A stretch of DNA of 64,000 nucleotides, taken from NCBI GenBank assembly GCA_003991915.1, contig RQTK01000202.1, positions 301,324 through 365,323 of the forward strand, read 5' to 3'. Positions 21,936 through 63,844 of this stretch are shown one piece after another. The DNA is from Elysia chlorotica (lineage: Eukaryota > Mollusca > Gastropoda > Plakobranchidae). A program made the translations under genes and the position numbers. Position 1 is the stretch's first letter; the number at the start of each line of letters is the position of its first letter. Below the pieces are notes generated by a model, which was not told the origin of the DNA, did not search any database, and was given only the letters and a program-made list of their open reading frames with translations.

Positions 21936-22622
21936 CATAAAGACAGAGACAAGGACAAAGAGAATGATAGTGTACATTGCTTGATTAGTGAATCACCACC
22001 GTGTTTAGATTATTGTTTGTAGATTGAAATATTGCTGCAATAGTTTTTGTTGTTGCTTTTTAAATAAATTTTAAACATGTGGCAATTTTTAAAAATAAAA
22101 AAACGGTATTATATAATGAAATATACTTTTCTTTATAGAATTAAAACAAAACACACAAAAAAACTTCCCGTCGATTCCAAAATTAAACAACCCTTTCATT
22201 ACATTTAGAATGAAAACATACATTTTGTCATTGATTCTAAAGTGAAAAACATATTGGAATTGCCTATAAAACAGATTTTGAATATTTTTACAGAGTGGGT
22301 GAAATTATTGGTAATTTTTTATAGCTTGAAACATTCATATTAATTCTTTTTTGTTTAAAAAGTAAAAACTTAATTGGATGTACAGTAAAACATAATTTAT
22401 TCTAATTGCTTACAGGATGAAGACAGGTTGAAAAAAAGTTTTTAACCTGTAAAAGTTGTTTTTTAATATAATTTTTAACATTCTACCATGTTTAGTGTGA
22501 AATATACCAACAAATTTTATAGTGGTAAAAAACATTGTCATACCCAAACTAAAAATCTGTGATATTAACCTAGTTGAAATCAAGCTGCTGCCTGCTGCAC
22601 ATGTCTTTACTCACGGATTTTA
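21936..22622 (+). repeat. AT-rich segment duplicated at 25109-25800
   Basis: About 690 bp nearly identical to 25109-25800, with few substitutions. It forms the right flank of the roughly 3.1 kb direct duplication. AT-rich with no coding signal. Confidence 0.95.
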
Positions 22623-22626
22623 TATA

Positions 22627-22654
22627 ATGATGATGATGATGATGAATGATTGAT

Positions 22655-22711
<57 letters not shown>

Positions 22712-22712
22712 G
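22627..22712. repeat. (GAT)n microsatellite
   Basis: About 85 bp of GAT with a short GATT interruption. Confidence 0.95.
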
Positions 22713-22846
22713 TAATGATAGTTTGGTTTATTAGTTAATTCGTTGATTTCTGCATGTTTTTTTCTGATCCTGCTGAGAAGATTATTTTGTACAACAATCT
22801 TTTTTTCATCCAAATCCCTGTACTCTTTGTATTCCTCCCTCCACAG

Positions 22847-24698
22847 TTCTGTGTTCAGTTCCTCCCCCAAAGACAAACTGGCGTACTTTTCCTCCGCCTC
22901 CTTCTCCACCAGCAAAGACCTCGGCACAGATCTCCTGAGCGCGTCCCTCCCATCCCACATCATCCATCGGATGCGCCAGCAACAACAGCAACAACAGCAG
23001 GTAGACGGCTATCAGAATCAGTCTGGCAGGCCCATCCCCGAGCCACGAGCATCCCTCTCCTCCACAGACAGTGTATACGGGACGCCGCCTAACGATCCTG
23101 ACGGCTTTAACGATCTGAGAGATCGGAAAGATGAGAGGGAGCCTGCGTCCAGTCCTGGCGTCCACCCACAGTCCAGTGTGCATGGCACTCCGCCCACAGA
23201 CTCTGCCGAGTGGCTGACCTTCATGCGCGGGAGGCGTCTCTCCAACATCAACGAGGACTCTGTCGACTCCGCGAGGTTTGAGAGCGACGAGCGGGGGGGA
23301 TCACAGGACTCCACCTCCTCAGCCCGGAAAAAGCCGCGAGTCATCACCTGCTCCTCCCAGTCGCTCACCTCGGAGGACGAGGCAGCCCACAACCCGCGCC
23401 CAAGCTCGTCGCCTAAGTCCGTCAACTCTAAGAATGCCAAAAACCGTTCGCCATCGCCATCGCCAAAGTTGAAAATTCCGACCAGATTTGGCTTCGATGC
23501 CACGGGAAAACCGCCCGTGGTGGATTCTGGGAAGCAAAGAGATAACACTAGCAGCGGCAGCTCGGGGATTTGGTCCATGACGTCAGGATCTGGCTCAACG
23601 ACTTCCGGATCTGGTCGGTTCACCCCGGCTGCGCTGGATCTGATGAAGAAGAAGAAGTCGAGGAAGGAATCCCCGCCGAACCCTTTCTTCAAGAACGCGC
23701 ACTTCATGAGATCAACACTGTCCTCCGGCTCGTCCAACAGCTCTCTGGGCGTTCCCGATGAACAGCCGGCCAGGTTTGAGCGGGGCAAGTCATACCGGCT
23801 CAGCCCACAGCCTCTCAACTCGGAGAGCTCCATATCCCAAGGCGACAGTCCTCGAACCAAAAGACTCACATCCCTGCCGAAGTCTCCCCTCGCGCAGGGC
23901 AGCGGTGCTGCAGTGACCGACTCACAAACTTCCATAATGACCAGGTTAGAATCCCAGACTTCTTGCAGCGAAGAGTTCCATCTGGCGCCATCAGCGTTCA
24001 GGTCAGACGGCACTCCCGTGGAGGACCAGCGCCTCGCCACCATGTTCTACGAGAGCGCCAAGAACAAACGGAAGCTGTTCCGCCGCCAGAGCACGGTGAG
24101 TTCTCTCAACAGCATCTCCCTGGAGGACAGAACCAGCAGGTCGGAGTCAAGTCAGGGGGGAGATGGAGACCAGGGAAATGATAAGGAAGAGGATCATGGG
24201 AAGGGCGGTGCTAGCCAATCAGGATCGGGACAACGGTTTAGAGACCTCTTCATCAGCTTGGAGCAGCAAAGTGACACCGGAAGTATAACAGAGGCCAAAG
24301 TTTACCCGTTTACATCCGGAGGAAGTAATGGTGGCAAATTTCACTCTTTCACATCCAGCGGAAGTAGTGAAGGCAGAACGCACCCGTCCACATCCGGCGG
24401 AAGTGGCGAAGGAAGAGTCCAGTTCTTCCCACCTGGCGGCGCTAGTGACCAGTTCCACAGCACAGCCAGTGACCAGACAGACTCAACCTTTGACCCCGAG
24501 GTCATGGACCTCTCGGAGTTTGACGGAGCGGACGAAGGGGATGCTGGGAAGGCTGGCGCGCCTGAGGAGCAGGGTGACCTTGAGATGGGTGACCTGTCGT
24601 CTGTGAAGGTCACGGTGCGGCAGGGTCCAGCGCTGCAGCACCAGATTAGCGTAGAGAACACGGACATCTGGTTCGATGCCAAGCCTTGCCTCTCTTGA
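22847..24698 (+). CDS. Ser-rich low-complexity protein, copy B (long terminal exon)
   Basis: Not recognised. The acceptor CCTCCCTCCACAG is followed by about 617 codons to a TGA at 24696-24698. The N-terminal part reads SVFSSSPKDKLAYFSSASFS and GTDLLSASLPSHIIHRMR, then a Gln run. The middle is as in copy A. Beyond RRQSTVSSLNSISLED comes an acidic Ser/Gly stretch with about four 13-residue repeats of the type FTSGGSNGGKFHS (24304-24440), then an acidic tail and DIWFDAKPCLS at the C-terminus. It looks like an intrinsically disordered regulatory tail; no domain is visible. The upstream ATG at 22743 lies in intron-like DNA, so I take the acceptor as the left border. A possible AATAAA lies at 25242. 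Confidence 0.7.
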
Positions 24699-24902
24699 CG
24701 CAGCAGCTTCCTATAACCTGAGTGTGACATTATCATCTTTTTACATGGACATAATAGAAACGCTGTTTTCCTGCCCGCGTGTTGGTTCTACAGAGCTGTT
24801 CATGTTGAATGGTACTCTTGTTGTCATTATATTTTTTTTGAGTGAGGGACGGCGTCATTGAGACATCGTTAATTCTACAGAATAGGGAGATACATTGAGA
24901 GA

Positions 24903-25800
<898 letters not shown>

Positions 25801-26016
25801 ACTTACATTGTCTGTGAATTAATTTTTAAGCGATATATAATTGTTGTAAATTATGAGCAAAAGTATTTCCGCTTTTGAATTGAATTAAATTATGTAAACT
25901 ACTTCAACATTGACGTATTTGTAATGATTCCAAGCAATAGTAAATTAAACATTGATTGTATAGTATAGCGTATTCTCCTTGATTTGATATTGGAGTAATT
26001 TTCTGTGTGGTTTGAG

Positions 26017-26020
<4 letters not shown>

Positions 26021-26106
<86 letters not shown>
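26021..26106. repeat. (GA)n microsatellite
   Basis: About 85 bp GA, followed by CAGA-like sequence to 26200. Confidence 0.95.
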
Positions 26107-26109
<3 letters not shown>

Positions 26110-26466
26110 GACAAAGAGACAGATAGACAGACAGACAGACAGATAGGCAGAAACGGAGATAAAAAGAAAGAGACAGACAGAGAGAGAGAGAGAGAGGAAA
26201 GGAGAGACCCACAGACCCACAGACATATAGAAAGACAGGGAACAATCTTGCATTGAACCGGATAAAAGTGAAAAGGACTTATATAATTATTGACACTACA
26301 ACCCTACATTCATTCATTCAGGTGTCAGGTCTGTCTTCAGTTCGTCTGAATATTTCCAGCTTAGACAGATTCTTGTTCGGTGCGTTTATGAATCGAGACA
26401 GACCCTACTAAGAAGCAAAAATACTTAACTAATGAACACATCAAAATATATTTATGCTCTCGTTTT

Positions 26467-27146
26467 ATGAACCTCTTTGGGTTCTCGAGATTGGACTACT
26501 GCAATGCTCTTCTGTATGGTCTACCCAATGACACACTTTTCAAATTGCAGAAGATCCAAAAACATGCAGCTCGCATGATACTTAAGAAAAAAAAGAGAGA
26601 CCATATTACACCCATGCTAAGACAGCTCCACTGGCTTTCAGTGGAGGCCAGAATTAAGTATAAAGTTGCTACTTTGTGCTATAAATGTAAATTCCAACAA
26701 GCACCCCAGTATCTCTACGAGCTTATTATTACTCATGCTCCTAGTCTAAACTTAAGGTCCAGAAATAAAGCGCTCTTGTCAGTCCCATGTAGAGCAAATA
26801 AAAAGGCAAGTGAGCGAGCATTTGTGCACCATGCACCTGTTGTTTGGAATTCCCTGCCTTTAGATCTGAGACAGTGCAGCTTACTTAATAGTTTGAAAAG
26901 AGGCCTAAAAACCTACTTATTTACAATGCACTTGTCAGTGGAGTTTTCCTCTTAATTTTCATTAATGTTTTCTTTATATGTGTAATTTACTCATTTTTCA
27001 TAATTTTTCTTTGCTGTTCATGTATCATGTCCTTTATGTGCAAAACTGCCTTATAATGTGTGTGAATGGCTGATAAATTGTATCGTCTTTACTATGTAAA
27101 GCGCTTTGAGCCGGCTATGCTGGGATAAAGCGCTTAAAAATGATCT

Positions 27147-27187
<41 letters not shown>

Positions 27188-27190
27188 TTA
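26467..27190 (+). mobile_element. Non-LTR retrotransposon 3' end (reverse-transcriptase C-terminal fragment)
   Basis: 162 codons encode SRLDYCNALLYGLP, KIQKHAARMILKKKK, PMLRQLHWLSVEARIKYK, VVWNSLPLDLRQ and LKRGLKTYLF, the signature C-terminus of CR1/L2/Rex-like LINE reverse transcriptases. A 3' untranslated segment follows with AAAGCGCTTTGAGCCGGC and an (ATT)n tail (27150-27190), as usual for such 3' ends. 5'-truncated with no catalytic domain, so not autonomous. Confidence 0.9.
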
Positions 27191-27344
27191 TTGATACTAC
27201 GTTACTATTTATTATATTTATTTTTTAGAGTATCGAATGTAGAATAAACAACATAAATAGGAGAAAGAGGTTGCAAAAAGTGGACAGGCGTGGAAAGGAA
27301 AGAAAGAAGGAGATATCAGGATTTGAGAAGAGCAACAGAGTTGA

Positions 27345-27605
27345 GTAGGTTTAAAGTCCAGCATCAGCACTATATAGGCTATATTGTGGAGGGACCCCAA
27401 GACTGACGTCTGACAAATTTATGTGCTACACACACCGCACACGAGCAGGGATATCATGACTCCTGCCTCAGTATATTATAACGATACCGATCCAACCATT
27501 TACAGGGAACGAAATCGAACAAATAAATTGGCCAATTGTGTGATTCGAACCGCGGACTCCCGATCTGGAGACCAACGCTCTACCACTTGAGCCAGCTTGT
27601 CCCGG
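27345..27605 (-). mobile_element. tRNA-derived SINE
   Basis: Read on the minus strand: the head has GCTCAAGTGGTAGAGCGTTG (A box) and CGCGGTTCGAATCACAC (B box); the body has TGTAAATGGTTGGATCGGT and GTCATGATATCCCTG; the tail ends CTATATAGTGCTGATGC. One of the best-preserved heads in the window. Confidence 0.88.
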
Positions 27606-27784
27606 CTTTGAGAAAGAGATTCCAATAAACTTTTTTTAAAAAATTTTGATAAGACATGGTGTGTCTTTAGCTTCTAATAGATATGGGTGCGAAAAGACTA
27701 CACACAACTTAGTTGTAGATAAGTTAAAGAAAAGAAAATACTCTTTCTTTCCTCTCTCTCTTCTCTCTCTGTTTTTCTTATATC

Positions 27785-27895
27785 TCTCTCTTCGGAGGCT
27801 GAGTAACCCAGCGATAGAGCAAACAGCTTCTAACCGATAGATTGTTGGTTCGATCCAGCAATGATAAGGTCTAGTTGGTGATACTGGCAGTTAAG
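27785..27895 (+). mobile_element. tRNA-like SINE head, second type
   Basis: AGTAACCCAGCGATAGAGC (A-box-like) and TTGTTGGTTCGATCCAGC (B box) in tRNA spacing, followed by a different body and a CCAA run. Probably a distinct SINE family. Confidence 0.6.
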
Positions 27896-28069
27896 AAACC
27901 AACCAACCAACCAACCAAACAACCAACCAACAAACCAACCAATGAACTAACCAAGCTAAGAGTATTTTCTTTTTTTTGGGCGTGTCTCCCTTGAAAGCCT
28001 CTTCGAAAGATTAAAATGGTCCTCAACCCAACAGGTGAATTTTACTGTAACGATGTCAACATTCAGTCT

Positions 28070-28330
28070 GACACACAGGATATGGAGTTTCGCAGAAGCA
28101 CAAGCAGATCTTCTAAAGTGTACAAAGAACATCCATTTGCATTCAGAAAAATGTGCTTGTCAGTGCAACGTGGCGGCGAGTTTCGGGAAACTTCACGTTT
28201 TGTAATTTGATGTGGCAGGAATAGGGTAGATATTTTTCTCACGCACGTCGAACTTCTTAGTACGGGTTGGAGAAAATATAAATCGCGAACGCCCTCTAAC
28301 CTTGTTGTTATAGAAAGGGAAAGATTTTTT
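28070..28330 (+). repeat. Dispersed repeat of unknown class, copy 2
   Basis: Matches the reverse complement of 6715-6990, including the short frame [20 protein letters not shown]. Confidence 0.6.
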
Positions 28331-29185
28331 TTTTTCGTCTTAAACGTGTACCCTCTATTTTTGTATGATTTTAATTACGTGTTTTTTATCTGGTAAAAAC
28401 GTTTCTAATCTGTGGTATGTGGTCTGCAACACATTAATGGTAAATACGACGAATTACGTTCTTTCCTTAGCCTTAGTGAAGTTTATAGCAATTTTGTACA
28501 CAAAGCAGCATGGACAATTTTAGGGTGGTACTGGTAAGTACAAAGTCACAGTAGTTTACGACTTGTCGTAAGAATGTGCGATTAGTAAGGCTCACGGCGA
28601 GTCCTAGACTACCGTGGCATTGTGCTTACGGCTGTTAGTATGACTAATTAAGAAGCCACGAAATTCGTGGGGGTGTGGTGAAATGAAACATTTTTCTTCA
28701 AAATAAACGTGTTAATTTAAATCTACAGTCGAAATACCATCTTGCTGGGTAATTTCGTAGCTTTAGCTTGTGCGGTTTTTGAGATTTAAGATTTAGGTAC
28801 TCTGGTCCTCGCTCCATTATATTGGGTCTAGTTAAGAACCCACGCGACTAGTGGGGATTGTGGGATGGGCGAAGCTGAAGGGTTACAGATGAATTTGCAG
28901 TGGTAAAACACAAATTAGTGTTTCTTCAGAATTATGTACTTTTAGAAAGTGAAAATGTATTCACAAAGAGTTACCTAGCTAAAAAACGTGTACAGAACAC
29001 GTTTGTACACATTTGGTTTTGTTTTCCCGTTTTTGCTTTTGATTGCAGTATATAATCTTTTGTTTGGATATTTTTTTCTAGTCGTTAGAAAACGTACCCA
29101 CCTATGTACTTGCATTTACAGATCATAAATTGTTTTCAGAAACAAGCATTCTAATAAAACGTAATGTGTGCACAGTAAAATTTGC
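28331..29185. other. Intergenic, nothing recognised
   Basis: AT-rich sequence with no exon-like or repeat-like signal that I can support. Confidence 0.6.
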
Positions 29186-30280
29186 GCGCTTAAAAGAAAT
29201 TGAACGGGGATAATTTGAAAAATCAAGATGAGACCCCTTTCATTGAACGGAACAATCATTAAGTACAATCGTAATTTATGAGCATGACTACATTGAGAGT
29301 CATTCGGGATCGGGCATGAAAATGAGCACTATATTCTTAAAAAGAATGAGAACAAAACTAATATGTCTATATATATATATATATCTAGATCTACATCCAG
29401 ATAAGCTTATGTCTAGTAGGTCATATCCTTCCCAATCTAAGTGTTAACTATGTCGGAAAAGTTAAAAAACAAACAAAAAAACTAACAAACAAAAAAAACA
29501 CCAACAACAACCCAAAAATACAGAATTTAAAGCGATCAAATTCGATACAAATTTTTATTTACGTTACAATCCATACATGTGTGAATTTGTTTTACTATTT
29601 TCTGTTGAACACACCTCATTTTGTCTATAACTATTCAATAGAATTTCGACAGGGAGTCGCGGTGAAAATAAGATGGATTGATTATGGTTGATAACATTGA
29701 TTAATTAAAAATTGATTAGGCGTTTAATGTTATTAGTTTTATAACTCTAAAAATTCTCTGGGCCATTTGTAATTTTACTGTAAAATTTGGAATTTTAGGG
29801 CGGAGCGGTTTGGATTTGATCGCACGTCTAAGTTTGAGACGAAGACAATATTTTTTATTGTAGCGTACTGCAACAAATCACAAAAAAAACCAACAACACT
29901 AAAATAAAAATAAAAACCAAAAAGGCACTCGTGTTGAACAAACGCGGGAAGTCTTGTTTGGCCCAATGCTTTAAAAATAGAGAAAATAAATGAGGTTCAA
30001 AATGATTACAAAACTTCTAGATCTAGATGTAGATTCTCTAGATCTTGAAAGATTTTTTAAACTTTTGCAGTCGTCTCGATCCAGATCTAGATCTCTGCGG
30101 TGTTATTTACACAAGCTAAGGGGAAAATTATAAATTCCGTTTTACTTCACTAATATAACTCGTATCAATAAAAGTTGAGGTTTAATTCTTGAAATTTGAT
30201 TGATGCTGTTCTAGATTGTCTAGAATCCAGATCGGGAGGTTGTTGTGACACCCTTCCTCCAGATCTTAAACCTTTCAAAG

Positions 30281-58525
<28,245 letters not shown>

Positions 58526-58656
58526 CGCAGGCTTAGTCCCATATATATAATACAAGTGTTGAAAATATTATAGGAGGTTGAATACATTTTTCTTTTTAAA
58601 CTTCCAACAAATTATTTTGTCGTTTTTTTCCCAATTAATATCGAAATATGGACCTT

Positions 58657-58662
58657 AATAAA
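58657..58662 (+). terminator. Polyadenylation signal AATAAA for the receptor
   Basis: AATAAA 132 bp after the stop codon, in AT-rich sequence. Confidence 0.6.
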
Positions 58663-58786
58663 GATTCCAGATTTGGTAAAGAATGGTTGCTCTTTTAGTT
58701 TGATGATGTTTAGTATTATGCACACTGTCGTTTTTTGGCTTTCAAAAATTTCTTACATATTCTAAACAATAATATTGTGTATAACT

Positions 58787-58792
58787 TTTATT
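58787..58792 (-). terminator. Possible polyadenylation signal for the SLC16 gene
   Basis: TTTATT on the plus strand is AATAAA on the minus strand, about 405 bp beyond the SLC16 stop. Consistent with tail-to-tail convergence, but AT-rich sequence makes chance likely. Confidence 0.35.
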
Positions 58793-58810
58793 TATGGTAC
58801 AACTGTAAAT

Positions 58811-58882
<72 letters not shown>
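58811..58882. repeat. (GAT)n microsatellite between the convergent genes
   Basis: About 72 bp of GAT. Confidence 0.95.
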
Positions 58883-58883
<1 letters not shown>

Positions 58884-59196
58884 CGATGAGAATGAAAGTA
58901 ATAATGGTGATGATGCTTTAAAAAGAGTAGAACCTCAAGGGACCACATTAGTAGAAATCAATAACCCTGCCACATTGGATTCCTCTGTTTTATGAAAAAA
59001 GCCGAAGAGATGATTCTCATGAAAACGTAGAAATGATGAGTGAGCAGTAGGATGAGAATGTTGACTAGATCTAGATGTGCTAGTTTTCTAGAGTTCTGGT
59101 AGTGTGCGTTGGCGCATGGGGACTCTCGTGTTGTTCCATCTGCAGCGACGATTCATCAACTTGTACTGTAGAGACTGTAGAGACTGTAGAGACGGC

Positions 59197-59384
59197 CTAT
59201 TTCCCAGAACCGCCACCCGTTGGTAACGTTTCGTATCCATGGCGACCCGCTCCTCCCTCACGCCGACGTCTGCGCATGGCAAAGAGCAAGACGCTGAGAG
59301 CGACGAGTGCGCCTGCGCTGTACATACTTCCGCTGCTGAGGTAGAACGCAAAGTCGTAGTTCCCGAATGCATCCCTTAGTGCGC
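59197..59384 (-). CDS. SLC16-like last exon
   Basis: Encodes GALRDAFGNYDFAFYLSSGS, ALVALSVLLFAMRRRRREGG and ETLPTGGGSGK, then TAG (59197-59199). The last helix is followed by an Arg-rich cytoplasmic tail. Confidence 0.9.
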
Positions 59385-62300
59385 CTGTGGAAAACAGAGT
59401 TTGGTGGATAGTAGTATTAGTACAGTTGAGCTTCAGGAGCAGTCAATTCAACCAAGGTAAAACTCACAGAAAGTATTTGACGAGACAGGCACATAAACAT
59501 TATCTGGACAAGTTTTTTCCGAGAAATGCCAATGTAAAGTTGCTGATGAGGAGCATGGTCGAAGGAAAACGCACCGAAAAGAGGGAGAAAGGAAATGGTA
59601 GACAGCATCATAGAATAGGAATAAAGTCAGAACAACAACGTTAAAATCGTCGATACAAATTAATGAAAAGAGAAAACTGGAGCATGGCAAGCACTTGAAT
59701 AACTAGTTAACCACTAGTTAAGTGAATAGATGACTTTACCTGATTATTAGTTAAGTGAATAGATGACTTTACCTGATTACTAGTTAAGTGAATAGATGAC
59801 TTTACCTGATTACTAGTTAAGTGAATAGATGACTTTACCTGATTACTAGTTAAGTGAATAGATGACTAGTTAAGTGAATAGATGACTTTACCTGATTACT
59901 AGTTAAGTGAATGGATGACTTTACCTGATTACTAGTTAAGTGAATAGATGACTTTACCTGATTACTAGTTAAGTGAATGGATGACTTTACCTGATTACTA
60001 GTTAAGTGAATAGATGACTGTACCTGATCACTATTTAAGTGAATGGATGAATGTACCTGATATAGGAAGGCCAGCCATAGTCCCGATGCCCTGGAACGCG
60101 TACAGAATGCCGAAGGCGGAGTTGACCGTCTCCTTGCCCAGGAGCGTGGCCAGCACGTTGGATTTCTGCGAGACGGACGCGCCGACCGAGAACCCGTACA
60201 CACAGCCGGCCGCACACAGGGGGAGCAGCGAGTAGCTAAAGGGCACCGCCCACGCGGCGGCCGCGGCGAAGATGAGCACCAGGGCGTAGACGGCGCCCTT
60301 GTGGGGCTTCACGGCCGCCCGGTCCAGGACGAGTCCGGCCACCACCCGGCCCACCGTGTCCCCCGCCCCCGCCGCCGACAGCACGAGGCTGCCCCCCGCG
60401 ATCCCCCGCTGCCTGGCGTAGGCCGGCAGGAACGTGAACACGGTCTTCTGGGCCAGGTTGAAGAACGCCATGCTCACACACAGAACCAGGAAGGGGAAGT
60501 CCCGGAACAGCGGCCAGTGCAGGAGGATTCTCTTCCCTTTCTCTCCGCGTTTCTCCTCTTCTATTGGGAAGATGTTGTCTATGACCGCCACGCAGCAGTT
60601 TCGCCTCTTACGTCGCAGGCGGGTATCTTCGATTTTAGCGATAGCGTTGTAAAGACCATCAGGGGTATTTTTGGTTTGGTGTGAAGTTGTTTTTATTGAG
60701 ATAGTGTGGTTGAGACTGCTCTCGTTTTCTGTCTCGGTACAGTACCCGCTAGTACTAGTAAGGTTTGGTGTGTCGGACTGGGCTGACTTGATTGTTCCAT
60801 ACCTAGAGTAGCAATTACTCTGTATTCTGTACTCTACGTCTGGCGTCTGGCACGTGCGACTTGCGATCTTCGCCTTTAGCCTGAGGGAAGTATGACAGTT
60901 AAAGCAAGGGCGAAGAAAAATATAAGTATTTTGTTGAGTTAAATACAATTGAGAAAATATGGAAATGAGGAGATAGGTATGTTATAGCATTCCGAAGCTC
61001 TTGTCGGGTATCCGAATTGAAGTTGTATATTGCTTTTTAGTAATATGTATTTGCGGCTTGGCGTAGTAAGTACAACAAGATTAAGATTTCATAGTCTTTC
61101 ATACCACGCTTGGAGCTGTAAGTACAATGTCGTGGTAGCTTACAACTCGTCGTAAGAATATGCAAATAGGAAGACTTGCGACAAGACTTAACTACAGCGA
61201 CGTTGTACGTACAGCCCTAGAAGTTTAACTACGTTACCCACATCCTGTGTCTGACGATGTTCTTGTGCATGGAGAGTGGTCTGAACAGCATGGCGACGAC
61301 CCAGCCGCATGTCGCGATCCCGGCTACTGTCAGATGTGCCCCCTAGGGGTGGGGGAGGGGGGGGGAGAAATGATCTATAGTTATTGTGATACGGTTATAA
61401 TGTGTTGGCCATATCACACGCAGACTCAATTCAGAAAACAAACATTATCACAACTGGAAAGGTGAAAGGAAAGAGCGCGAGAGGTAGATAGAGAAGAAGA
61501 TAGCTTTGTGATACGGTGGTATAAACCGTGCTTTTATGGAGTGGCAAGGCGATTCGGTGCTGACGCATCTGCAAGTCGAGGCTTCTAATCCCACGATGTC
61601 CAATCGTTATTCGATTATTTTCACTGAAAGCCCAGATCTAATCACTTTGAAAAAATACCCTATACTTTTCCAAATTTCATATTGTTTGTCAGATGAGTTT
61701 AAGTTAATATTGGTATTGAAAATTTATCCTTCAAGTATCACAGTGTCCAGGATTTCTTAAACATTTAACAGAAACAGATAACAGTTCTCTTCCACCGATT
61801 TTGTAAACTTGGTTAGACTCTGAACTTCTTGAGCATAGATTGAATTGTCTGAATGATGTAAGAAAACATACTTATTTCTTGACAAGAATGATTCTCATAC
61901 AAAATGTTTCAGCCTGCCCAGCACACAAAAAAAACCACTGCCAAGTTCCTCACTTTGCCAAGACTTGTAATGATTATCTTCTATTTCGCGATGTCTAGAC
62001 TCTACCCATGGCCGCTATAATTTAGCCAGATCTAAAGGAACATGGTGCACCCTCTTCATAACCCCCTCCCTCCTCCCCTCCTCCCTCCCAGGGGTCAAGC
62101 TGGCCTCACCTGATAGCCCAAGGTGTCGAAGAGCCAGGTGATGAGGGGAGGCAACCCCAGCGTACCGATGCCGGTGCCAGAAGACGCAAAGCCCAGGGCG
62201 ATGCCCAGACGCTTGCTGAAGTACATGTTGACGATGAAGATGCCCGGAACAATTATTAGACCACGACCGATGCCTGGATCAAAAATAGGCAGAATGGACA

Positions 62301-63787
62301 GAGTCGCAATCAATAATGTAGAACGGGTTAGGTTGGAGTAAAAAGAGGCAGAAAGGATCTGAATAGGGATGCGTACGTTAGAATGGATAACTTATCTTCC
62401 TGTCAAGGCAGACCGCACGCAATTTGAAAAAAAACTATTTCTTGTTGGCTGTCTATTTCTGGGACGTCTAACGTCGGTCAGAAGATCAGATTGCGGATGG
62501 GTGCCAAGACGGATGTCTAATAGTTGCCAGTTTGTGACAGTCCGGGGATACAAGGACGTCTGTCTCAGTCGGTCGCCTTGTGAGGAAACTGACTCATCCA
62601 GTAGGAGACATTTGGTGAAGAATACATTTTCCCGATCATTAGATCAAATTAGGGACGTCGCGAATACCAGCATATTCATATCTATTGACTGCGATTTATT
62701 GAAAACGTCTTTAGCGTTGGGGGTACATTTTTATCAAAATACGCAGTCTCCTTACTGGTTTAACCCGTAAAGTCAGATATAGAGCCATAGTTTTATCAGG
62801 GGGGCAGGCTCAAACTGTTCAGCCAGCTCGTATCCCGAAATTAAACTAGTCTATCTAATTTCGCCTCAAATTAACGAGGTATGCTTAAATATTAAATCAA
62901 AAGAAAAAGAAACGGACTTTTAAAAAGCGGGTACTTCATAATACGGATGTAACGAAGTTATACAGACTCACCCTGTACGACGCCGTATGAGAGAAACAGG
63001 AAATAGATGTTCGGGCTAAACGCCGACATGACCAAACCAGACGTGAGAAGGAATGTCCCGAGATGCACAGCGGTTCTCACACTGAACCGGTTGCAAAACG
63101 CTGTGGCCGCAGGAGCTGAAGTAAACAAACAAATAAAGTGAGAAGCACTGATTGCTTTCAATTTTTGCGTACTCGAAAGCTCATCCAAGGATCTTATAGA
63201 GCATGCGATTTGACACGAGTTATGGTACTTCTTTAGAAGATGGGAGCTCTGCTTCAGGTTTGTGTTAGTCCACAGAGGCAATGACAAAGAGGAAACATTA
63301 GGATAAAAGGAAGAAAAGAACATGGTGAGAGGAACACGGAGACATATAAAAAAGAGAAAGAGAAATAAAAAGTAAGAGAGAGAGAGTGTGCGTGTGAGAG
63401 AGAGAGAGAACAGAAAAAAAAAGAGAGAGAGATGGGGTACATAAATAGAGGAAGAAAGAGAGAATTAGAGAGATCTGAAGAGGCAATAATAATGCCTGGT
63501 AGAGGAAATTACGAAAAAGAAAAAAAATATATACATATGAAGAGATGTAGAGAATAAAAGGGCACAATAGAGAATAATAAAAAAAAAGACTGAAAGAGAG
63601 AGAAAGACACACACACACACACACACACACATACGGCCATTGAAATACAATAATGTAAAGATAGTTGGAAAGACAAATAGATAGATATATAAACGAAATG
63701 TATAATGACCGATAGATAATTTAAAAGAAAGGGAAAGACAGATAAAGAGAAGTAGTACCAAACACAGAGAAAGAAAGAAAAATAAAA

Positions 63788-63844
<57 letters not shown>

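Noticed and set aside
22743-22846. ATG 22743 as the start of the Ser-rich protein
   Set aside because: The codons before 22847 are AT-rich, look intronic, and a good pyrimidine tract plus CAG lies at 22829-22846.
59088-59372. Alternative frames over the SLC16 last exon
   Set aside because: Shadows of the real minus-strand frame that carries the last helix and stop.
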